From assembly GCF_037126175.1 (NCBI RefSeq), contig NZ_CP146986.1, forward strand, positions 3,748,501 through 3,812,500: DNA of 64,000 nt, written 5' to 3'. A program made the translations under genes and the position numbers. The DNA comes from Pseudomonas sp. RSB 5.4 (GTDB lineage: Bacteria; Pseudomonadota; Gammaproteobacteria; Pseudomonadales; Pseudomonadaceae). Shown here one piece after another: positions 9,134 through 21,561 of the stretch. Positions within the stretch are counted from its first letter, which is position 1, and each line of letters begins with the position of its first letter. The notes beneath the pieces are model-generated. The model did not search any database and was not told the origin of the DNA. It saw nothing but the letters and a program-made list of their open reading frames with translations.

Positions 9134-10417
9134 ATGTCTCGTTCCGAAACCCTGTTTGCCAATGCCCAGAAACACATTCCCGGTGGCGTGAACTCGCCGG
9201 TTCGCGCGTTCAAGAGCGTGGGCGGCACACCGCTGTTCTTCAAGCATGCCGAAGGCGCCTACGTCACCGACGAAGACGACAAGCGCTATGTGGATTACGT
9301 CGGTTCGTGGGGGCCGATGATCCTCGGCCACAGCCACCCGGATGTGCTCGACGCGGTGCGCAATCAGCTGCAACACGGCCTGTCCTACGGCGCGCCGACC
9401 GCGATGGAAACCGAGATGGCCGATCTGGTCTGCTCGCTGGTGCCGTCGATGGACATGGTGCGCATGGTCAGCTCCGGCACCGAAGCGACCATGAGCGCGA
9501 TTCGTCTGGCCCGTGGTTACACCGGTCGGGACAGCATCATCAAGTTCGAAGGCTGCTACCACGGCCACTCCGACAGCCTGCTGGTCAAGGCCGGTTCCGG
9601 CGCGCTGACCCAAGGTGTGCCGAGCTCCGCCGGTGTACCGGCAGCGTTCGCCAAACACACCCTGACCCTGCCGTTCAACGACATCGACGCAGTGGAAAAG
9701 ATGCTCGCCGAAGTCGGTCAGGACGTCGCCTGCATCATCGTCGAGCCAGTCGCGGGCAACATGAACTGCGTACCGCCGGCGCCGGGTTTCCTCGAAGGCC
9801 TGCGTGCGCTGTGCGACAAGCATGGCGTGGTACTGATTTTCGACGAAGTGATGACCGGTTTCCGCGTTGCCCTCGGCGGCGCCCAGGCGCACTACGGCGT
9901 GACCCCGGATCTGACCACGTTCGGCAAGATCATCGGTGGCGGCATGCCGGTCGGCTGCTTCGGCGGCAAGCGTGAAATCATGGAGCGCATCGCGCCGCTG
10001 GGTCCGGTGTACCAGGCCGGCACCCTGTCGGGTAACCCACTGGCGATGGCCGCCGGTCTGACCACCCTGCGTCTGATCAGCCGTCCGGGGTTCCACGCCG
10101 AACTGACCGACTACACCACGCGCCTGCTCGACGGCCTGCAACAACGCGCCGATGCGGCGGGCATTCCGTTCGTGACCACGCAAGCGGGTGGCATGTTCGG
10201 CCTGTACTTCAGCGGCGCCGACGACATCGTCACCTTTGAAGACGTGATGGCCAGCGACGCGGCACTGTTCGGTCGCTTCTTCCATCTGATGCTGGAAGGT
10301 GGCGTGTACCTGGCGCCGAGTGCATTCGAAGCTGGTTTCACCTCGATCGCCCACGGCGAAGCCGAGCTGAAAATCACCCTGGACGCTGCCGAACGCGCCT
10401 TCGCTGCATTGAAGTAA
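9134..10417 (+). CDS. hemL: Glutamate-1-semialdehyde 2,1-aminomutase
   Basis: HemL converts glutamate-1-semialdehyde to 5-aminolevulinate, the committed precursor of haem in the C5 pathway. The 427-residue class III aminotransferase carries the PLP lysine at Lys265 in [14 protein letters not shown], the Asp of the PLP-binding FDEVMTGFR, and the family motifs [10 protein letters not shown] and YHGHSD. It ends the thiDE-hemL unit and is followed by a strong hairpin. Confidence 0.95.
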   Translation: MSRSETLFANAQKHIPGGVNSPVRAFKSVGGTPLFFKHAEGAYVTDEDDKRYVDYVGSWGPMILGHSHPDVLDAVRNQLQHGLSYGAPTAMETEMADLVCSLVPSMDMVRMVSSGTEATMSAIRLARGYTGRDSIIKFEGCYHGHSDSLLVKAGSGALTQGVPSSAGVPAAFAKHTLTLPFNDIDAVEKMLAEVGQDVACIIVEPVAGNMNCVPPAPGFLEGLRALCDKHGVVLIFDEVMTGFRVALGGAQAHYGVTPDLTTFGKIIGGGMPVGCFGGKREIMERIAPLGPVYQAGTLSGNPLAMAAGLTTLRLISRPGFHAELTDYTTRLLDGLQQRADAAGIPFVTTQAGGMFGLYFSGADDIVTFEDVMASDAALFGRFFHLMLEGGVYLAPSAFEAGFTSIAHGEAELKITLDAAERAFAALK

Positions 10418-10427
10418 TCGCCGTACC

Positions 10428-10459
10428 GCTGACGTTGGCCATGGCCAGCGTCAGCTTTT
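10428..10459 (+). terminator. Terminator after hemL
   Basis: A near-perfect 28-nt inverted repeat (GCTGACG...CGTCAGC) lies 10 bp after the hemL stop and is followed by TTTTA, which fits an intrinsic terminator for the thiD-thiE-hemL transcript. Confidence 0.75.
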
Positions 10460-10554
10460 ACCTACACCCACGCCGTTTTTCCCACGCCTCTGCTAAAAAT
10501 CCGCCAGAAAGTGGGCGATATATTCCCCGCGCAGCAGAAAAACGAGTAAAGACT

Positions 10555-10584
10555 TTGTAAGGTTGGCCCCGCTTATTTCATAAT
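10555..10584 (+). promoter_or_regulatory. Candidate sigma-70 promoter of the Sel1-repeat gene
   Basis: TTGTAA at 10555 and CATAAT at 10579 are separated by 18 bp and lie about 60 bp upstream of the chosen start at 10643. The hexamers fit the consensus moderately well; no experimental support. Confidence 0.45.
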
Positions 10585-10642
10585 GCGCGCTTATTGGATC
10601 CCTCGATGGGTCCGCGTGCCCTTCAGAGGTAAGTCGATTCCC

Positions 10643-11197
10643 ATGAACCGCACCGGCCGCACCCTTGCCTTGGGCTGCCTGTTGCTCCTTCAGCCCCTGC
10701 TCGCGCATGCACAAGCAGGCGGCAACTCGTTGTTGATCCCGGCGATGGGTCGTTGCACCCTCAATACTCAGCCGCAAGACGTCACGCAGGCACTGGCTGC
10801 CTGCCAGAAAGCGGCGGATGAAGGGGATGCGCAAGCGCAATACGAGTTGGGTGAGTTCTACTACGACGGCAAGAATGCGCCGCGCGACCTCAATCAAGCC
10901 CTGAGCTATTTCGAAAAGGCCTCGTTGCAAGGCCATGCTCAGGCACAGTTCAAGCTCGGCACCATGTTCTTCCACGGCGAAGGCGTGCAGGCCAACAACA
11001 TTCAGGCGTACATCGTGCTGAAGATGGCCGCGGTCAACGGCGCCGAAGATGCGCTGGACACCGCCGACGAGGTCTCGGAAAAAATGTCCCGCGAAGACCT
11101 CGAAACCGCGACCCAGGTGCTCGGGCAAATTTTCCGTAAATACCTGATGGAACTGCAGAGCGCGGATGGGCGTACGCCGTTTTCGCCGCTTCCCTGA
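10643..11197 (+). CDS. Exported Sel1-like repeat (TPR-like) protein
   Basis: A 184-residue protein with a signal peptide (about 1-23, ending AHA-QA) and two to three Sel1-type helical repeats, seen as AQAQYELGEFYYDG, ALSYFEKASLQGHAQAQFKLGTMFFHGEGV and IVLKMAAVNGAEDA (residues 65-150). Sel1 repeats mediate protein-protein contacts in the periplasm; no specific partner is evident. The ATG at 10643 was preferred to the one at 10583 because it places the signal peptide at the N-terminus. The same gene lies after hemL in other pseudomonads. Confidence 0.75.
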   Translation: MNRTGRTLALGCLLLLQPLLAHAQAGGNSLLIPAMGRCTLNTQPQDVTQALAACQKAADEGDAQAQYELGEFYYDGKNAPRDLNQALSYFEKASLQGHAQAQFKLGTMFFHGEGVQANNIQAYIVLKMAAVNGAEDALDTADEVSEKMSREDLETATQVLGQIFRKYLMELQSADGRTPFSPLP

Positions 11198-11220
11198 TTT
11201 TTGCGCCGACCTTTCCGGCC

Positions 11221-11313
11221 CCTTCGCGAGCAAGCTCGCTCCCACAGTAGATCTCCAGTGTTCAGAAGATCCCCTGTGGGAGCGACGGTGCGACGATTCG
11301 ACTTGCTCGCGAA
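11221..11313. repeat. REP pair (family A) with an apex insertion in the right copy
   Basis: The left copy is a normal reverse-oriented family A REP. The right copy starts as GTGGGAGCGA and ends as CTTGCTCGCGAA, but the two halves are split by CGGTGCGACGATTCGA (about 11289-11304). A related insertion occurs in a different REP family at 49900-49915. Confidence 0.85.
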
Positions 11314-11335
11314 TGAGACGACTCGGTTTTGCGGC

Positions 11336-11665
11336 TTACTTCTCAGGCATCGGCATCGGAAACGGCATCACATTGCCGACCGCGCCACGGGCTTCGCTGA
11401 TTTTCGGGGTGCCCAGACGCTCCACCTCGTCGATGCGCACGATCGAATGCATCGGCACAAAGCTGCGCACCACGCCTTCGAACTGCGCCTTGAGCTTCTC
11501 TTCGCTCGGATCGACGACCACTTGCGTGCGCTCGCCAAAGACGAACTCTTCCACTTCCAGAAAACCCCACAGATCACTTTGATAGATCTGCTTGGCGTAC
11601 ATTTCGAACACCTGGCCCTGGTTGAGGAAAATCACCTTGTAGATTGGAGCTTCGCGTTTGGTCAT
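11336..11665 (-). CDS. DUF1820 family protein
   Basis: A 109-residue cytoplasmic protein matching the DUF1820 family (KVIFLNQGQVFEMYAKQIYQSDLWGFLEVEEFVFGE). There is no signal peptide or membrane segment, and the C-terminus is a short Pro/Met-rich tail. I start at the ATG at 11665; an upstream in-frame TTG at 11704 would only add a low-complexity leader. The gene is transcribed towards the Sel1-repeat gene and divergently from miaB. Function unknown. Confidence 0.8.
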   Translation of the reverse strand: MTKREAPIYKVIFLNQGQVFEMYAKQIYQSDLWGFLEVEEFVFGERTQVVVDPSEEKLKAQFEGVVRSFVPMHSIVRIDEVERLGTPKISEARGAVGNVMPFPMPMPEK

Positions 11666-11757
11666 GGCGGGGGGATAACATCGGGGATAAAAATGAGGGC
11701 GCAAACTATAGCATAGCCGCCGGACGCACAGCGGTAGGAACCTGAGGGCTTGTTCCC

Positions 11758-11763
11758 TATAAT
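11758..11763 (+). promoter_or_regulatory. Candidate -10 element of miaB
   Basis: A perfect TATAAT lies 36 bp before the miaB start. No good -35 hexamer is seen at the right spacing, so the promoter is only tentative. Confidence 0.4.
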
Positions 11764-11798
11764 GCGCGGTTCTTTGAATCAGGTGACGACCCTACTCC

Positions 11799-13127
11799 AT
11801 GGCCAAGAAGCTTTACATCGAAACCCACGGTTGCCAGATGAACGAGTACGACAGCTCGCGCATGGTCGATCTGCTGGGCGAACATCAGGCCCTGGAAGTC
11901 ACCGCGCGTGCGGAAGACGCCGACGTGATTCTGCTCAACACCTGCTCGATCCGCGAACGCGCCCAGGATCGGGTGTACTCGCAACTCGGCCGCTGGCGCG
12001 AACTGAAACTGGCCAACCCGGACATGGTGATCGCCGTCGGTGGTTGCGTGGCCAGCCAGGAAGGCGCGGCGATCCGTGATCGCGCCCCGTATGTCGACGT
12101 GGTCTTCGGCCCGCAGACCCTGCACCGTCTGCCGGAAATGATCGACGCCGCACGCAGCAGCAAGTTGCCGCAAGTCGACGTCTCGTTCCCGGAAATCGAA
12201 AAATTCGACCACCTGCCCGAGCCGCGCATCGATGGACCGAGCGCCTACGTGTCGGTGATGGAAGGTTGCAGCAAGTACTGCACATTCTGCGTGGTGCCCT
12301 ACACCCGTGGCGAAGAAGTCAGCCGGCCGTTCGATGACGTGATTGCCGAGATCATCCACCTCGCGGAAAACGGCGTGCGTGAAGTGACCTTGCTCGGGCA
12401 GAACGTCAACGGCTATCGCGGCCTGACCCACGACGGGCGCCTGGCCGATCTGGCCGAGCTGATCCGTGTGGTCGCTGCCGTCGATGGCATCGACCGCATT
12501 CGCTACACCACTTCGCACCCGCTGGAGTTCTCCGACAGCCTGATCCAGGCCCACGCCGAAGTGCCGGAGCTGGTCAAACACCTGCACTTGCCGGTGCAGT
12601 CGGGTTCCGACCGGATCCTCGCGGCGATGAAGCGCAACCACACGGCGCTGGAGTACAAGTCCAAACTGCGCAAACTGCGCGCTGCGGTGCCGGGGATCTG
12701 CATCAGCTCGGACTTCATCGTCGGCTTCCCCGGCGAGACCGAAAAAGATTTCGAGCAGACCATGAAGCTGATTGCCGACGTCGGTTTCGACTTCTCCTAT
12801 TCCTTCGTCTACAGCCAGCGCCCGGGCACCCCGGCGGCCGATCTGGCCGACGACACCCCGGAAGAGCTGAAAAAAGAACGCCTGAACGCCTTGCAGCATC
12901 GTTTGAATCAGCAAGGGTTCGAGATCAGCCGACAAATGGTCGGCTCGATCCAGCGCATTCTAGTCACCGACTATTCGAAGAAGGACCCGGGCGAGCTGCA
13001 AGGGCGCACCGAGAATAATCGTATCGTCAACTTCCGCTGCGATAATCCGACCCTGATCGGCCAGTTCGCCGATGTGCACATAGACGCGGCGCAACCGCAC
13101 TCGCTGCGCGGCTCGCTGGTCCAGTAA
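11799..13127 (+). CDS. miaB: tRNA-2-methylthio-N6-dimethylallyladenosine synthase
   Basis: MiaB is a radical-SAM methylthiotransferase that adds the 2-methylthio group to i6A37 of tRNAs reading UNN codons. The 442 residues show the N-terminal UPF0004 domain with three cluster cysteines (Cys12, Cys49, Cys83), the radical-SAM CxxxCxxC motif (Cys157, Cys161, Cys164) and the C-terminal TRAM domain (about 375-440). Both [4Fe-4S] cluster sites are complete. A family B REP pair separates it from the phoH operon. Confidence 0.95.
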   Translation: MAKKLYIETHGCQMNEYDSSRMVDLLGEHQALEVTARAEDADVILLNTCSIRERAQDRVYSQLGRWRELKLANPDMVIAVGGCVASQEGAAIRDRAPYVDVVFGPQTLHRLPEMIDAARSSKLPQVDVSFPEIEKFDHLPEPRIDGPSAYVSVMEGCSKYCTFCVVPYTRGEEVSRPFDDVIAEIIHLAENGVREVTLLGQNVNGYRGLTHDGRLADLAELIRVVAAVDGIDRIRYTTSHPLEFSDSLIQAHAEVPELVKHLHLPVQSGSDRILAAMKRNHTALEYKSKLRKLRAAVPGICISSDFIVGFPGETEKDFEQTMKLIADVGFDFSYSFVYSQRPGTPAADLADDTPEELKKERLNALQHRLNQQGFEISRQMVGSIQRILVTDYSKKDPGELQGRTENNRIVNFRCDNPTLIGQFADVHIDAAQPHSLRGSLVQ

Positions 13128-13148
13128 ACGTAAGGCGTCAAAGTGCCT

Positions 13149-13282
13149 CTGTGGCGAGGGAGCTTGCTCCCGCTCGGTTGCGAAGCAGCCGCAAACCAGA
13201 CACCTCGATCATCCTGAATGATCGAGGCTGGAGGACTTGGGAGCGCTGCGCACTCCAGCGGGAGCAAGCTCCCTCGCCACAG
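13149..13282. repeat. REP pair (family B)
   Basis: Two inverted family B copies (GGCGAGGGAGCTTGCTCCC) about 90 bp apart lie between miaB and phoH. Confidence 0.93.
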
Positions 13283-13377
13283 TTATCCAGTGAGACCGTT
13301 TTAAGAGCTTTCGCACCCACGCCACTGGCGTTATCCTTGATTTCATCTTAATTGCCCCAGGGCGGCTAAATACGACC

Positions 13378-14376
13378 TTGAACGCACCCATAGAACCACA
13401 TCGTTTTATCCTCGAGCCCTTTGAGGCTCGCCGCTTCGCCAATCTGTGCGGGCAATTCGACGAGCACCTGCGCTTGATCGAACAACGCCTAGCCATCGAG
13501 ATCCGCAATCGCGGAAACCAGTTCGAGCTGATCGGCGACCCCAAGCACACCACGTCTGCGGAAAACCTGCTGCGCCGCCTGTACCGCGAAACCAAGGGTA
13601 CCGAGCTGTCGCCGGACATGGTGCACCTGTTCCTCCAGGAATCGGCCGTCGTCGAACTGGACAACCACGCCCCCGCCGAAGCCTCCGTCGCCCTGCGCAC
13701 CAAGAAAGGCATGATTCGCCCACGTGGCTTGAATCAGCTGCGCTACGTGAAGGAAATCCTCGGCAACGACATCAACTTCGGCATCGGTCCGGCCGGTACC
13801 GGCAAGACCTATCTGGCCGTGGCTTGCGCCGTTGATGCCCTGGAGCGCGAGCAGATCCGCCGCATCCTGCTGGTGCGTCCGGCGGTTGAAGCGGGTGAAA
13901 AACTCGGCTTTTTGCCCGGCGACCTGAGTCAGAAGATCGACCCGTACCTGCGCCCGCTGTACGACGCGCTGTACGAAATGCTCGGCTTCGAATACGTGGC
14001 CAAGCTGATCGAACGTCAGGTGATCGAAGTCGCGCCGCTGGCCTACATGCGCGGTCGGACGCTGAACAACAGCTTCATCATTCTCGACGAAAGCCAGAAC
14101 ACCACCGTCGAACAGATGAAAATGTTCCTGACCCGGATCGGCTTTGGGTCCACCGCCGTCATCACCGGCGACATCACCCAGGTCGACCTGCCGCGCGGCA
14201 CCAAGTCCGGGCTGCACCATGTGATCGAAGTGCTCAAGGACGTTCCGGGCATCAGCTTCACGCACTTCCAGCCCAAAGACGTTGTGCGTCACCCGTTGGT
14301 GCAGCGGATCGTCGAGGCCTACGAGCGCTTCGAGACCCGTGCCGAAGCCGCCAAGGAAACCTCGCGCGATGCTTGA
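13378..14376 (+). CDS. ybeZ: PhoH-like ATPase (YbeZ)
   Basis: A 332-residue PhoH-family P-loop ATPase with Walker A GPAGTGKT at 137-144 and a Walker B-like FIILDESQN; the region before it holds an N-terminal KH-like domain. YbeZ is linked to YbeY in ribosome and RNA maturation, and ybeY here overlaps its 3' end by 8 bp. Translation seems to start at TTG 13378, because the conserved N-terminus ([15 protein letters not shown]) follows immediately and no in-frame ATG lies nearby. It heads the phoH-ybeY-corC-lnt operon. Confidence 0.9.
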   Translation: MNAPIEPHRFILEPFEARRFANLCGQFDEHLRLIEQRLAIEIRNRGNQFELIGDPKHTTSAENLLRRLYRETKGTELSPDMVHLFLQESAVVELDNHAPAEASVALRTKKGMIRPRGLNQLRYVKEILGNDINFGIGPAGTGKTYLAVACAVDALEREQIRRILLVRPAVEAGEKLGFLPGDLSQKIDPYLRPLYDALYEMLGFEYVAKLIERQVIEVAPLAYMRGRTLNNSFIILDESQNTTVEQMKMFLTRIGFGSTAVITGDITQVDLPRGTKSGLHHVIEVLKDVPGISFTHFQPKDVVRHPLVQRIVEAYERFETRAEAAKETSRDA

Positions 14377-14863
14377 GCTGGATCTGCAAATCGCTACCGA
14401 AGCGAACGCCCCGAGTGAAGCCGACTTCCGCGAATGGTGCGAATTGGCCCTGCGCCAGCGCACCGCCGACTCGGAAATGACCATTCGCCTGGTCGACGAG
14501 GAAGAAGGTCGCGAACTCAATCACACCTGGCGCCACAAGGATTACGCGACCAACGTTCTGTCGTTCCCGGCCGAAGTCCCGGACGAGTTTCTCGACATCC
14601 CGCTGCTCGGCGATCTGGTGATCTGCGTGGCTGTGGTCGAACGCGAAGCTGCCGAACAAGGCAAGGAACTCCAGGCCCATTGGGCACATCTAGTCATTCA
14701 CGGCTGCTTGCATCTGCTCGGTTACGACCATATAGATGACGACGAAGCCGAAGAAATGGAAGCACTGGAGCGCGAGTTGCTTGCCGAACTCGGCTATCCC
14801 GATCCGTACGCGGACGACGAAGCCGAAACCTCCCCTATCGTTACAACAAAGGATTCAGAGTAA
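14369..14863 (+). CDS. ybeY: Endoribonuclease YbeY
   Basis: YbeY is a zinc-dependent endoribonuclease needed for 16S rRNA 3'-end maturation and late 70S quality control. The 164 residues end with the metal motif [11 protein letters not shown] (HxxxHxxxxxH), and the conserved [10 protein letters not shown] precedes it. The ATG lies inside the end of ybeZ (8-bp overlap), which implies translational coupling. The acidic C-terminal extension after the metal site ([12 protein letters not shown]...) is usual in pseudomonads. Confidence 0.93.
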   Translation: MLELDLQIATEANAPSEADFREWCELALRQRTADSEMTIRLVDEEEGRELNHTWRHKDYATNVLSFPAEVPDEFLDIPLLGDLVICVAVVEREAAEQGKELQAHWAHLVIHGCLHLLGYDHIDDDEAEEMEALERELLAELGYPDPYADDEAETSPIVTTKDSE

Positions 14864-14868
14864 TCGCT

Positions 14869-15708
14869 ATGAGCGAAGATCGATCGAGCAACGGGCAGAA
14901 GTCATGGCTGGGTAAACTGACCCAGGCTTTTGCCCACGAGCCGAAGAACCGTCAGGAGCTGCTTGAGCTGCTGCGTGATGCACATCAGAACAAACTGCTG
15001 GACAGCGAAGCGCTGGCCATCGTCGAAGGCGCCATTCAGGTGGCTGACCTGCAAGTACGCGACATCATGGTCCCGCGCTCGCAGATGATCAGCATCAAGG
15101 CGACTCAGACCCCTCGTGAATTCCTGCCGGCCGTGCTCGACTCGGCCCACTCGCGCTACCCGGTCATCGGCGAAAGCCACGACGACGTGATGGGCGTGCT
15201 GCTGGCCAAGGATCTGCTGCCGCTGATCCTCAAGGAGAACGGCGACAGCTTCAACATCAAGGACCTGCTGCGCCCGGCTACGTTCGTGCCGGAGTCCAAG
15301 CGTCTGAATGTGTTGCTGCGTGAATTCCGCGCCAACCACAACCACATGGCCATCGTCATCGACGAGTACGGCGGCGTGGCCGGTCTGGTGACGATTGAAG
15401 ACGTGCTGGAGCAGATCGTCGGCGACATCGAAGACGAGCACGACGTCGAAGAAGACAGCTACATCAAACCACTGCCCAGCGGTGACTTCCTGATCAAGGC
15501 CCTGACGCCGATCGAGAACTTCAACGAGTTCTTCGACAGCGAATTCTCCGACGACGAGTTCGACACCGTTGGCGGTCTGGTGATGAGCGCGTTCGGGCAC
15601 TTGCCAAAACGCAACGAAATCACTGAAATCGGCGCCTATCGTTTCCGCATCCTGAACGCCGACAGCCGTCGGATTCATTTGCTGCGACTGACCCCTATCG
15701 CCCGGTAA
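14869..15708 (+). CDS. corC: CorC/HlyC family CBS-domain protein (YbeX)
   Basis: A 279-residue soluble protein with two CBS domains (about residues 65-190; motifs RDIMVPRSQM, SRYPVIGES and HMAIVIDEYGGVAGLVTIEDVLEQIVGDIEDE) followed by the CorC_HlyC transporter-associated domain. It has no membrane segment. Homologues are linked to Mg2+/Co2+ efflux and, as YbeX, to ribosome metabolism. It starts 5 bp after ybeY and precedes lnt by 17 bp, so it belongs to the same operon. Confidence 0.9.
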   Translation: MSEDRSSNGQKSWLGKLTQAFAHEPKNRQELLELLRDAHQNKLLDSEALAIVEGAIQVADLQVRDIMVPRSQMISIKATQTPREFLPAVLDSAHSRYPVIGESHDDVMGVLLAKDLLPLILKENGDSFNIKDLLRPATFVPESKRLNVLLREFRANHNHMAIVIDEYGGVAGLVTIEDVLEQIVGDIEDEHDVEEDSYIKPLPSGDFLIKALTPIENFNEFFDSEFSDDEFDTVGGLVMSAFGHLPKRNEITEIGAYRFRILNADSRRIHLLRLTPIAR

Positions 15709-15725
15709 GAAATCTAAGGACTGAA

Positions 15726-17249
15726 ATGCGCTGGACAACCCGCCCCGGCTGGCCCGGTAACCTGCTGGCCGTGGCGGCCGGTGCAATCACCACCTTCGCC
15801 CTGGCCCCGTTCAACATCTGGCCGCTGGCTTTGCTCGCGGTCGGCCTGTTCTATGCCGGCCTGCGCGAGCTGAAGCCGCGTCAGGCACTGGGCCGTGGCT
15901 GGTGTTTCGGTTTCGGCCTGTTCGGCGCGGGGACCAGCTGGATCTACTACAGCATTCATCATTTCGGTGGCGCCTCGGTGCTGCTGGCCGGGTTCCTGAT
16001 GCTGCTGTTCACCGCAGCGATCGCGCTGTTCTTCGCCCTGCCCGCGTGGGTCTGGGCACGCTGGTTGCGCCGCAACGAGGCGCCGCTGGCCGATGCGCTG
16101 GCGTTTGCCGCACTGTGGGTCGGTCAGGAAGCGTTTCGCGGCTGGTTCCTCACCGGTTTCCCGTGGCTCTACTCCGGTTACAGCCAGCTCGACGGCCCAT
16201 TGGCCGGGCTCGCGCCGATCGGTGGCATGTGGCTGGTGTCCTTCGTTCTGGCACTGACTGCCGCGCTGACCTGCAACGCACCGCGTCTGCTGCAATCCGG
16301 TCGCAAAGGTTTTATCGCGGCCGGTTTGGTGTTGCTGGTCGGACCTTGGGTGGCGGGCATTGCGCTCAAGGGTCACGCCTGGACCAGTCCGGCCGGTGCA
16401 CCGCTGACTGTCGCGGCGATTCAGGGCAACGTCGAACAAAGCATGAAATGGGATCCGGCGCAGCTCAACGCGCAACTGGCGCTGTACCGCGACCTGAGTT
16501 TCCGCTCAAAACCGGTGGACCTGCTGATCTGGCCGGAAACCGCGGTACCCGTGCTCAAGGAGTCCGCCGAGGGCTACTTGAACATGATGGGCAACTTCGC
16601 CGCCGAGCGTAAATCGGCGCTGATCACCGGCGTGCCGATCCGCGAGACGGTGCGCCACGAAAAACGCTTCTTCAACGGCATCACCGTGGTCGGCGAAGGC
16701 GATGGCACCTATCTCAAACAGAAATTGGTGCCGTTCGGTGAGTACGTGCCGCTGCAGGATCTGCTGCGCGGTTTGATTGCGTTCTTTGACTTGCCGATGT
16801 CCGACTTCGCTCGCGGCCCGGCGGATCAGCCGTTGCTGCAGGCCAAGGGTTATCAGATCGCGCCGTTCATCTGCTACGAAGTGGTGTACCCGGAGTTCGC
16901 CGCCGGTTTGTCGGCACGCAGCGATCTGCTGCTGACGATCAGCAACGACACCTGGTTCGGCACCTCGATCGGCCCGTTGCAGCACCTGCAAATGGCGCAG
17001 ATGCGCGCACTTGAGGCGGGCCGCTGGATGATCCGTGCTACGAACAACGGCGTGACCGGACTGATCAACCCGTTCGGGCAGATCACCGAGCAGATTCCGC
17101 AGTTCGAGCAGGGCATTCTGTATGGCGAAGTGGTGCCGATGCACAACCTGACGCCGTACCTTGAATGGCGTTCGTGGCCGCTGATTATTCTGTGCGTGCT
17201 GCTGTTTGGCTGGGCACTGATGGCGAGCCGGATGTCGAAAACCCTTTAA
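15726..17249 (+). CDS. lnt: Apolipoprotein N-acyltransferase
   Basis: Lnt transfers the third acyl chain to the N-terminal cysteine of lipoproteins in the inner membrane. The 507 residues comprise N-terminal transmembrane helices (about 12-215), a periplasmic nitrilase-like domain (about 225-480) and a final helix (about 483-500). The catalytic triad is in place: Glu271 (WPETAVP), Lys331 (YLKQKLVPFGE) and Cys383 (FICYEVVYPE). It is the last gene of the phoH operon and would mature the several lipoproteins encoded nearby (LptE, RlpA, the MORN protein). Confidence 0.95.
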   Translation: MRWTTRPGWPGNLLAVAAGAITTFALAPFNIWPLALLAVGLFYAGLRELKPRQALGRGWCFGFGLFGAGTSWIYYSIHHFGGASVLLAGFLMLLFTAAIALFFALPAWVWARWLRRNEAPLADALAFAALWVGQEAFRGWFLTGFPWLYSGYSQLDGPLAGLAPIGGMWLVSFVLALTAALTCNAPRLLQSGRKGFIAAGLVLLVGPWVAGIALKGHAWTSPAGAPLTVAAIQGNVEQSMKWDPAQLNAQLALYRDLSFRSKPVDLLIWPETAVPVLKESAEGYLNMMGNFAAERKSALITGVPIRETVRHEKRFFNGITVVGEGDGTYLKQKLVPFGEYVPLQDLLRGLIAFFDLPMSDFARGPADQPLLQAKGYQIAPFICYEVVYPEFAAGLSARSDLLLTISNDTWFGTSIGPLQHLQMAQMRALEAGRWMIRATNNGVTGLINPFGQITEQIPQFEQGILYGEVVPMHNLTPYLEWRSWPLIILCVLLFGWALMASRMSKTL

Positions 17250-17265
17250 AAGCGATCCATAAACA

Positions 17266-17399
17266 CTGTGGTGAGGGGATTTATCCCCGATCGATGACGC
17301 AGTCATCGCAAATCCATTGCACTCGATTTACCTGAAAGACCGAGATGCAGGTTTTGGGGCGGCTTCGCCACCCATCGGGGATAAATCCCCTCGCCACGG
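17266..17399. repeat. REP-like pair (family C, GAGGGGATTTATCCCC)
   Basis: Two inverted copies of a third REP family, recognised by the AT-containing core GATTTATC within a GGGG/CCCC stem, lie between the convergent lnt and ydcF-like genes. Confidence 0.88.
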
Positions 17400-17421
17400 A
17401 AGCCCTCTCAAAACAGTGCTC

Positions 17422-18183
17422 TTAGCGGTAAAACAGCGAATACCCCACCTGCCCCACCGCCTCATTCAGCAACTGTCCGCTCTGCCAGATCGACTTGAAC
17501 TCCGGCAGCCAGCCACCAAACGGTCGTGCATTGTCGGTCCCGAGAAACCCTACGGGTGCCGGTACCACTTCAAACCCTGCCTGCTGAAAACACCAGACGG
17601 CGCGCGGCATATGCCAGGCCTGGGTCACCACCACGACGCGTTTGATCCCCTGTGGCAGCAACATATCGGCGCTGAATTTGGCGTTCTCCCATGTGGTACG
17701 GCTCTCGCCCTCCTGCCAACGCGTGGTCACGCCGAAATCATCGCGCAGCGAATCGGCCATCAGCTTCGCTTCCGTCGGCGGTGTACCGTAATGCAAACCA
17801 CCACTGGTCAGGATCGGCAAGCCGGACGCCTTGGCCAGCCGCGCCGCATAGCGCTGACGCTCCAGTCCAACGCCGGTCGGCTGATCCTCGCCCCAGGCCA
17901 GATCGCCGCGCTCACGCCCGGAACCCAATACCACGATGGCGTCAGCCCGCTGCGCCAGCATCGACCACGCGTCACGGGGCAGCGGCAGCTCACGCTCCAG
18001 CGCCTTGGCGCCCCACTGCACCACCACTGGCAGGCTCATCAGCCAGAAACCACCCAGACCAATGGCGAAACACGCAGCGGCCAGCCGCGGACGGGAGCGG
18101 CGCAGCCACCAGGCGACCAACAACAGCAGCAAAAGAATGCCGGGCGGCAATAAAAGTTGTTTGATGAAGTAACGAAAAGGCAT
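17422..18183 (-). CDS. YdcF/ElyC-family membrane protein (DUF218)
   Basis: A 253-residue protein with two N-terminal transmembrane segments (about 8-27 and 34-55) and a periplasmic DUF218 domain. The DUF218 hallmarks are ADAIVVLGSGRERGD, PILTSGG, ESRTTWENA and VVTQAWHMPRA. The closest E. coli relative by layout is ElyC (YcbC), which affects peptidoglycan and the lipid carrier pool; that role is inferred only. It converges on lnt. Confidence 0.8.
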   Translation of the reverse strand: MPFRYFIKQLLLPPGILLLLLLVAWWLRRSRPRLAAACFAIGLGGFWLMSLPVVVQWGAKALERELPLPRDAWSMLAQRADAIVVLGSGRERGDLAWGEDQPTGVGLERQRYAARLAKASGLPILTSGGLHYGTPPTEAKLMADSLRDDFGVTTRWQEGESRTTWENAKFSADMLLPQGIKRVVVVTQAWHMPRAVWCFQQAGFEVVPAPVGFLGTDNARPFGGWLPEFKSIWQSGQLLNEAVGQVGYSLFYR

Positions 18184-18287
18184 CGGGGCATCTCCAGAGA
18201 TGCCCGAAGCCTAAGAGTGTTAATAGAGCGTTACAACCGATAGGGTGGGATCCTGTTGAAAAAGATCCGTTTCCTGCTGCCTTGCGC

Positions 18288-18611
18288 TTACTTGGCCTGC
18301 AAAGAGCGAACCTTGACGGTGTCTTTGCCGGGCGCCTTGTCCTTGAGCCAGATGACCTTGGCCGATTGTGGTGCATCGAGCTGCTTCACTGCCTGTGACA
18401 AGCTTCCATGCGTTTCACGTTCACAGCGATCCAGATAGGCCTTGACCAGTTTGAACTCGGCGGGGCTCAAGCCACGCAATTCCAGTTCCAGGGGGCGCTC
18501 GTCGCGCAGCCGGCCAGCGGTTTTGGCAGCGTCGAGGGCCATGCCCAGACGATCCATCAACCGTTCGTACAACTCGGGTTTCGTCACGTTTTTTTGCCGT
18601 TGCTCCACCAT
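18288..18611 (-). CDS. Conserved hypothetical protein
   Basis: A 107-residue, charged, helical protein without signal peptide or membrane segment. It has an N-terminal part rich in Lys/Arg/Glu (YERLMDRLGMALDAAKTAGRLRDERPLELELRGLS is its most structured stretch) and a basic C-terminal tail. I do not recognise a domain. It sits upstream of the ydcF-like gene and divergently from leuS, and coding bias is normal, so it is probably real. Its charge distribution would fit nucleic-acid or ribosome binding, but that is a guess. Confidence 0.6.
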   Translation of the reverse strand: MVEQRQKNVTKPELYERLMDRLGMALDAAKTAGRLRDERPLELELRGLSPAEFKLVKAYLDRCERETHGSLSQAVKQLDAPQSAKVIWLKDKAPGKDTVKVRSLQAK

Positions 18612-18746
18612 CCCTCACCTCATTGAAGATAAGACTCACTCCCCAATAAGAGCTTAGCTTCGCTGCACAAACCGGCTGAACGCCGCGACCAACGGCCCTC
18701 GCCACGGTTTTCCGGGGCCAGACAGCTGTAATCAGGGTTTCCCTAG

Positions 18747-21473
<2,727 letters not shown>

Positions 21474-21561
21474 ATTGGATTGGGCGTCAGGTTCGCCTGA
21501 CGCACTGTAAAACCTTTCGGGCCGCAAGGTCGGCCCACATGGTTTCAAGGGGAGCAACACA

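Noticed and set aside
7652..10354. A 900-codon open frame on the minus strand across thiD-thiE-hemL
   Set aside because: It is the antisense shadow of three well-supported genes, caused by GC-rich codons. It has odd His/Arg/Gln-rich composition and no recognised domain.
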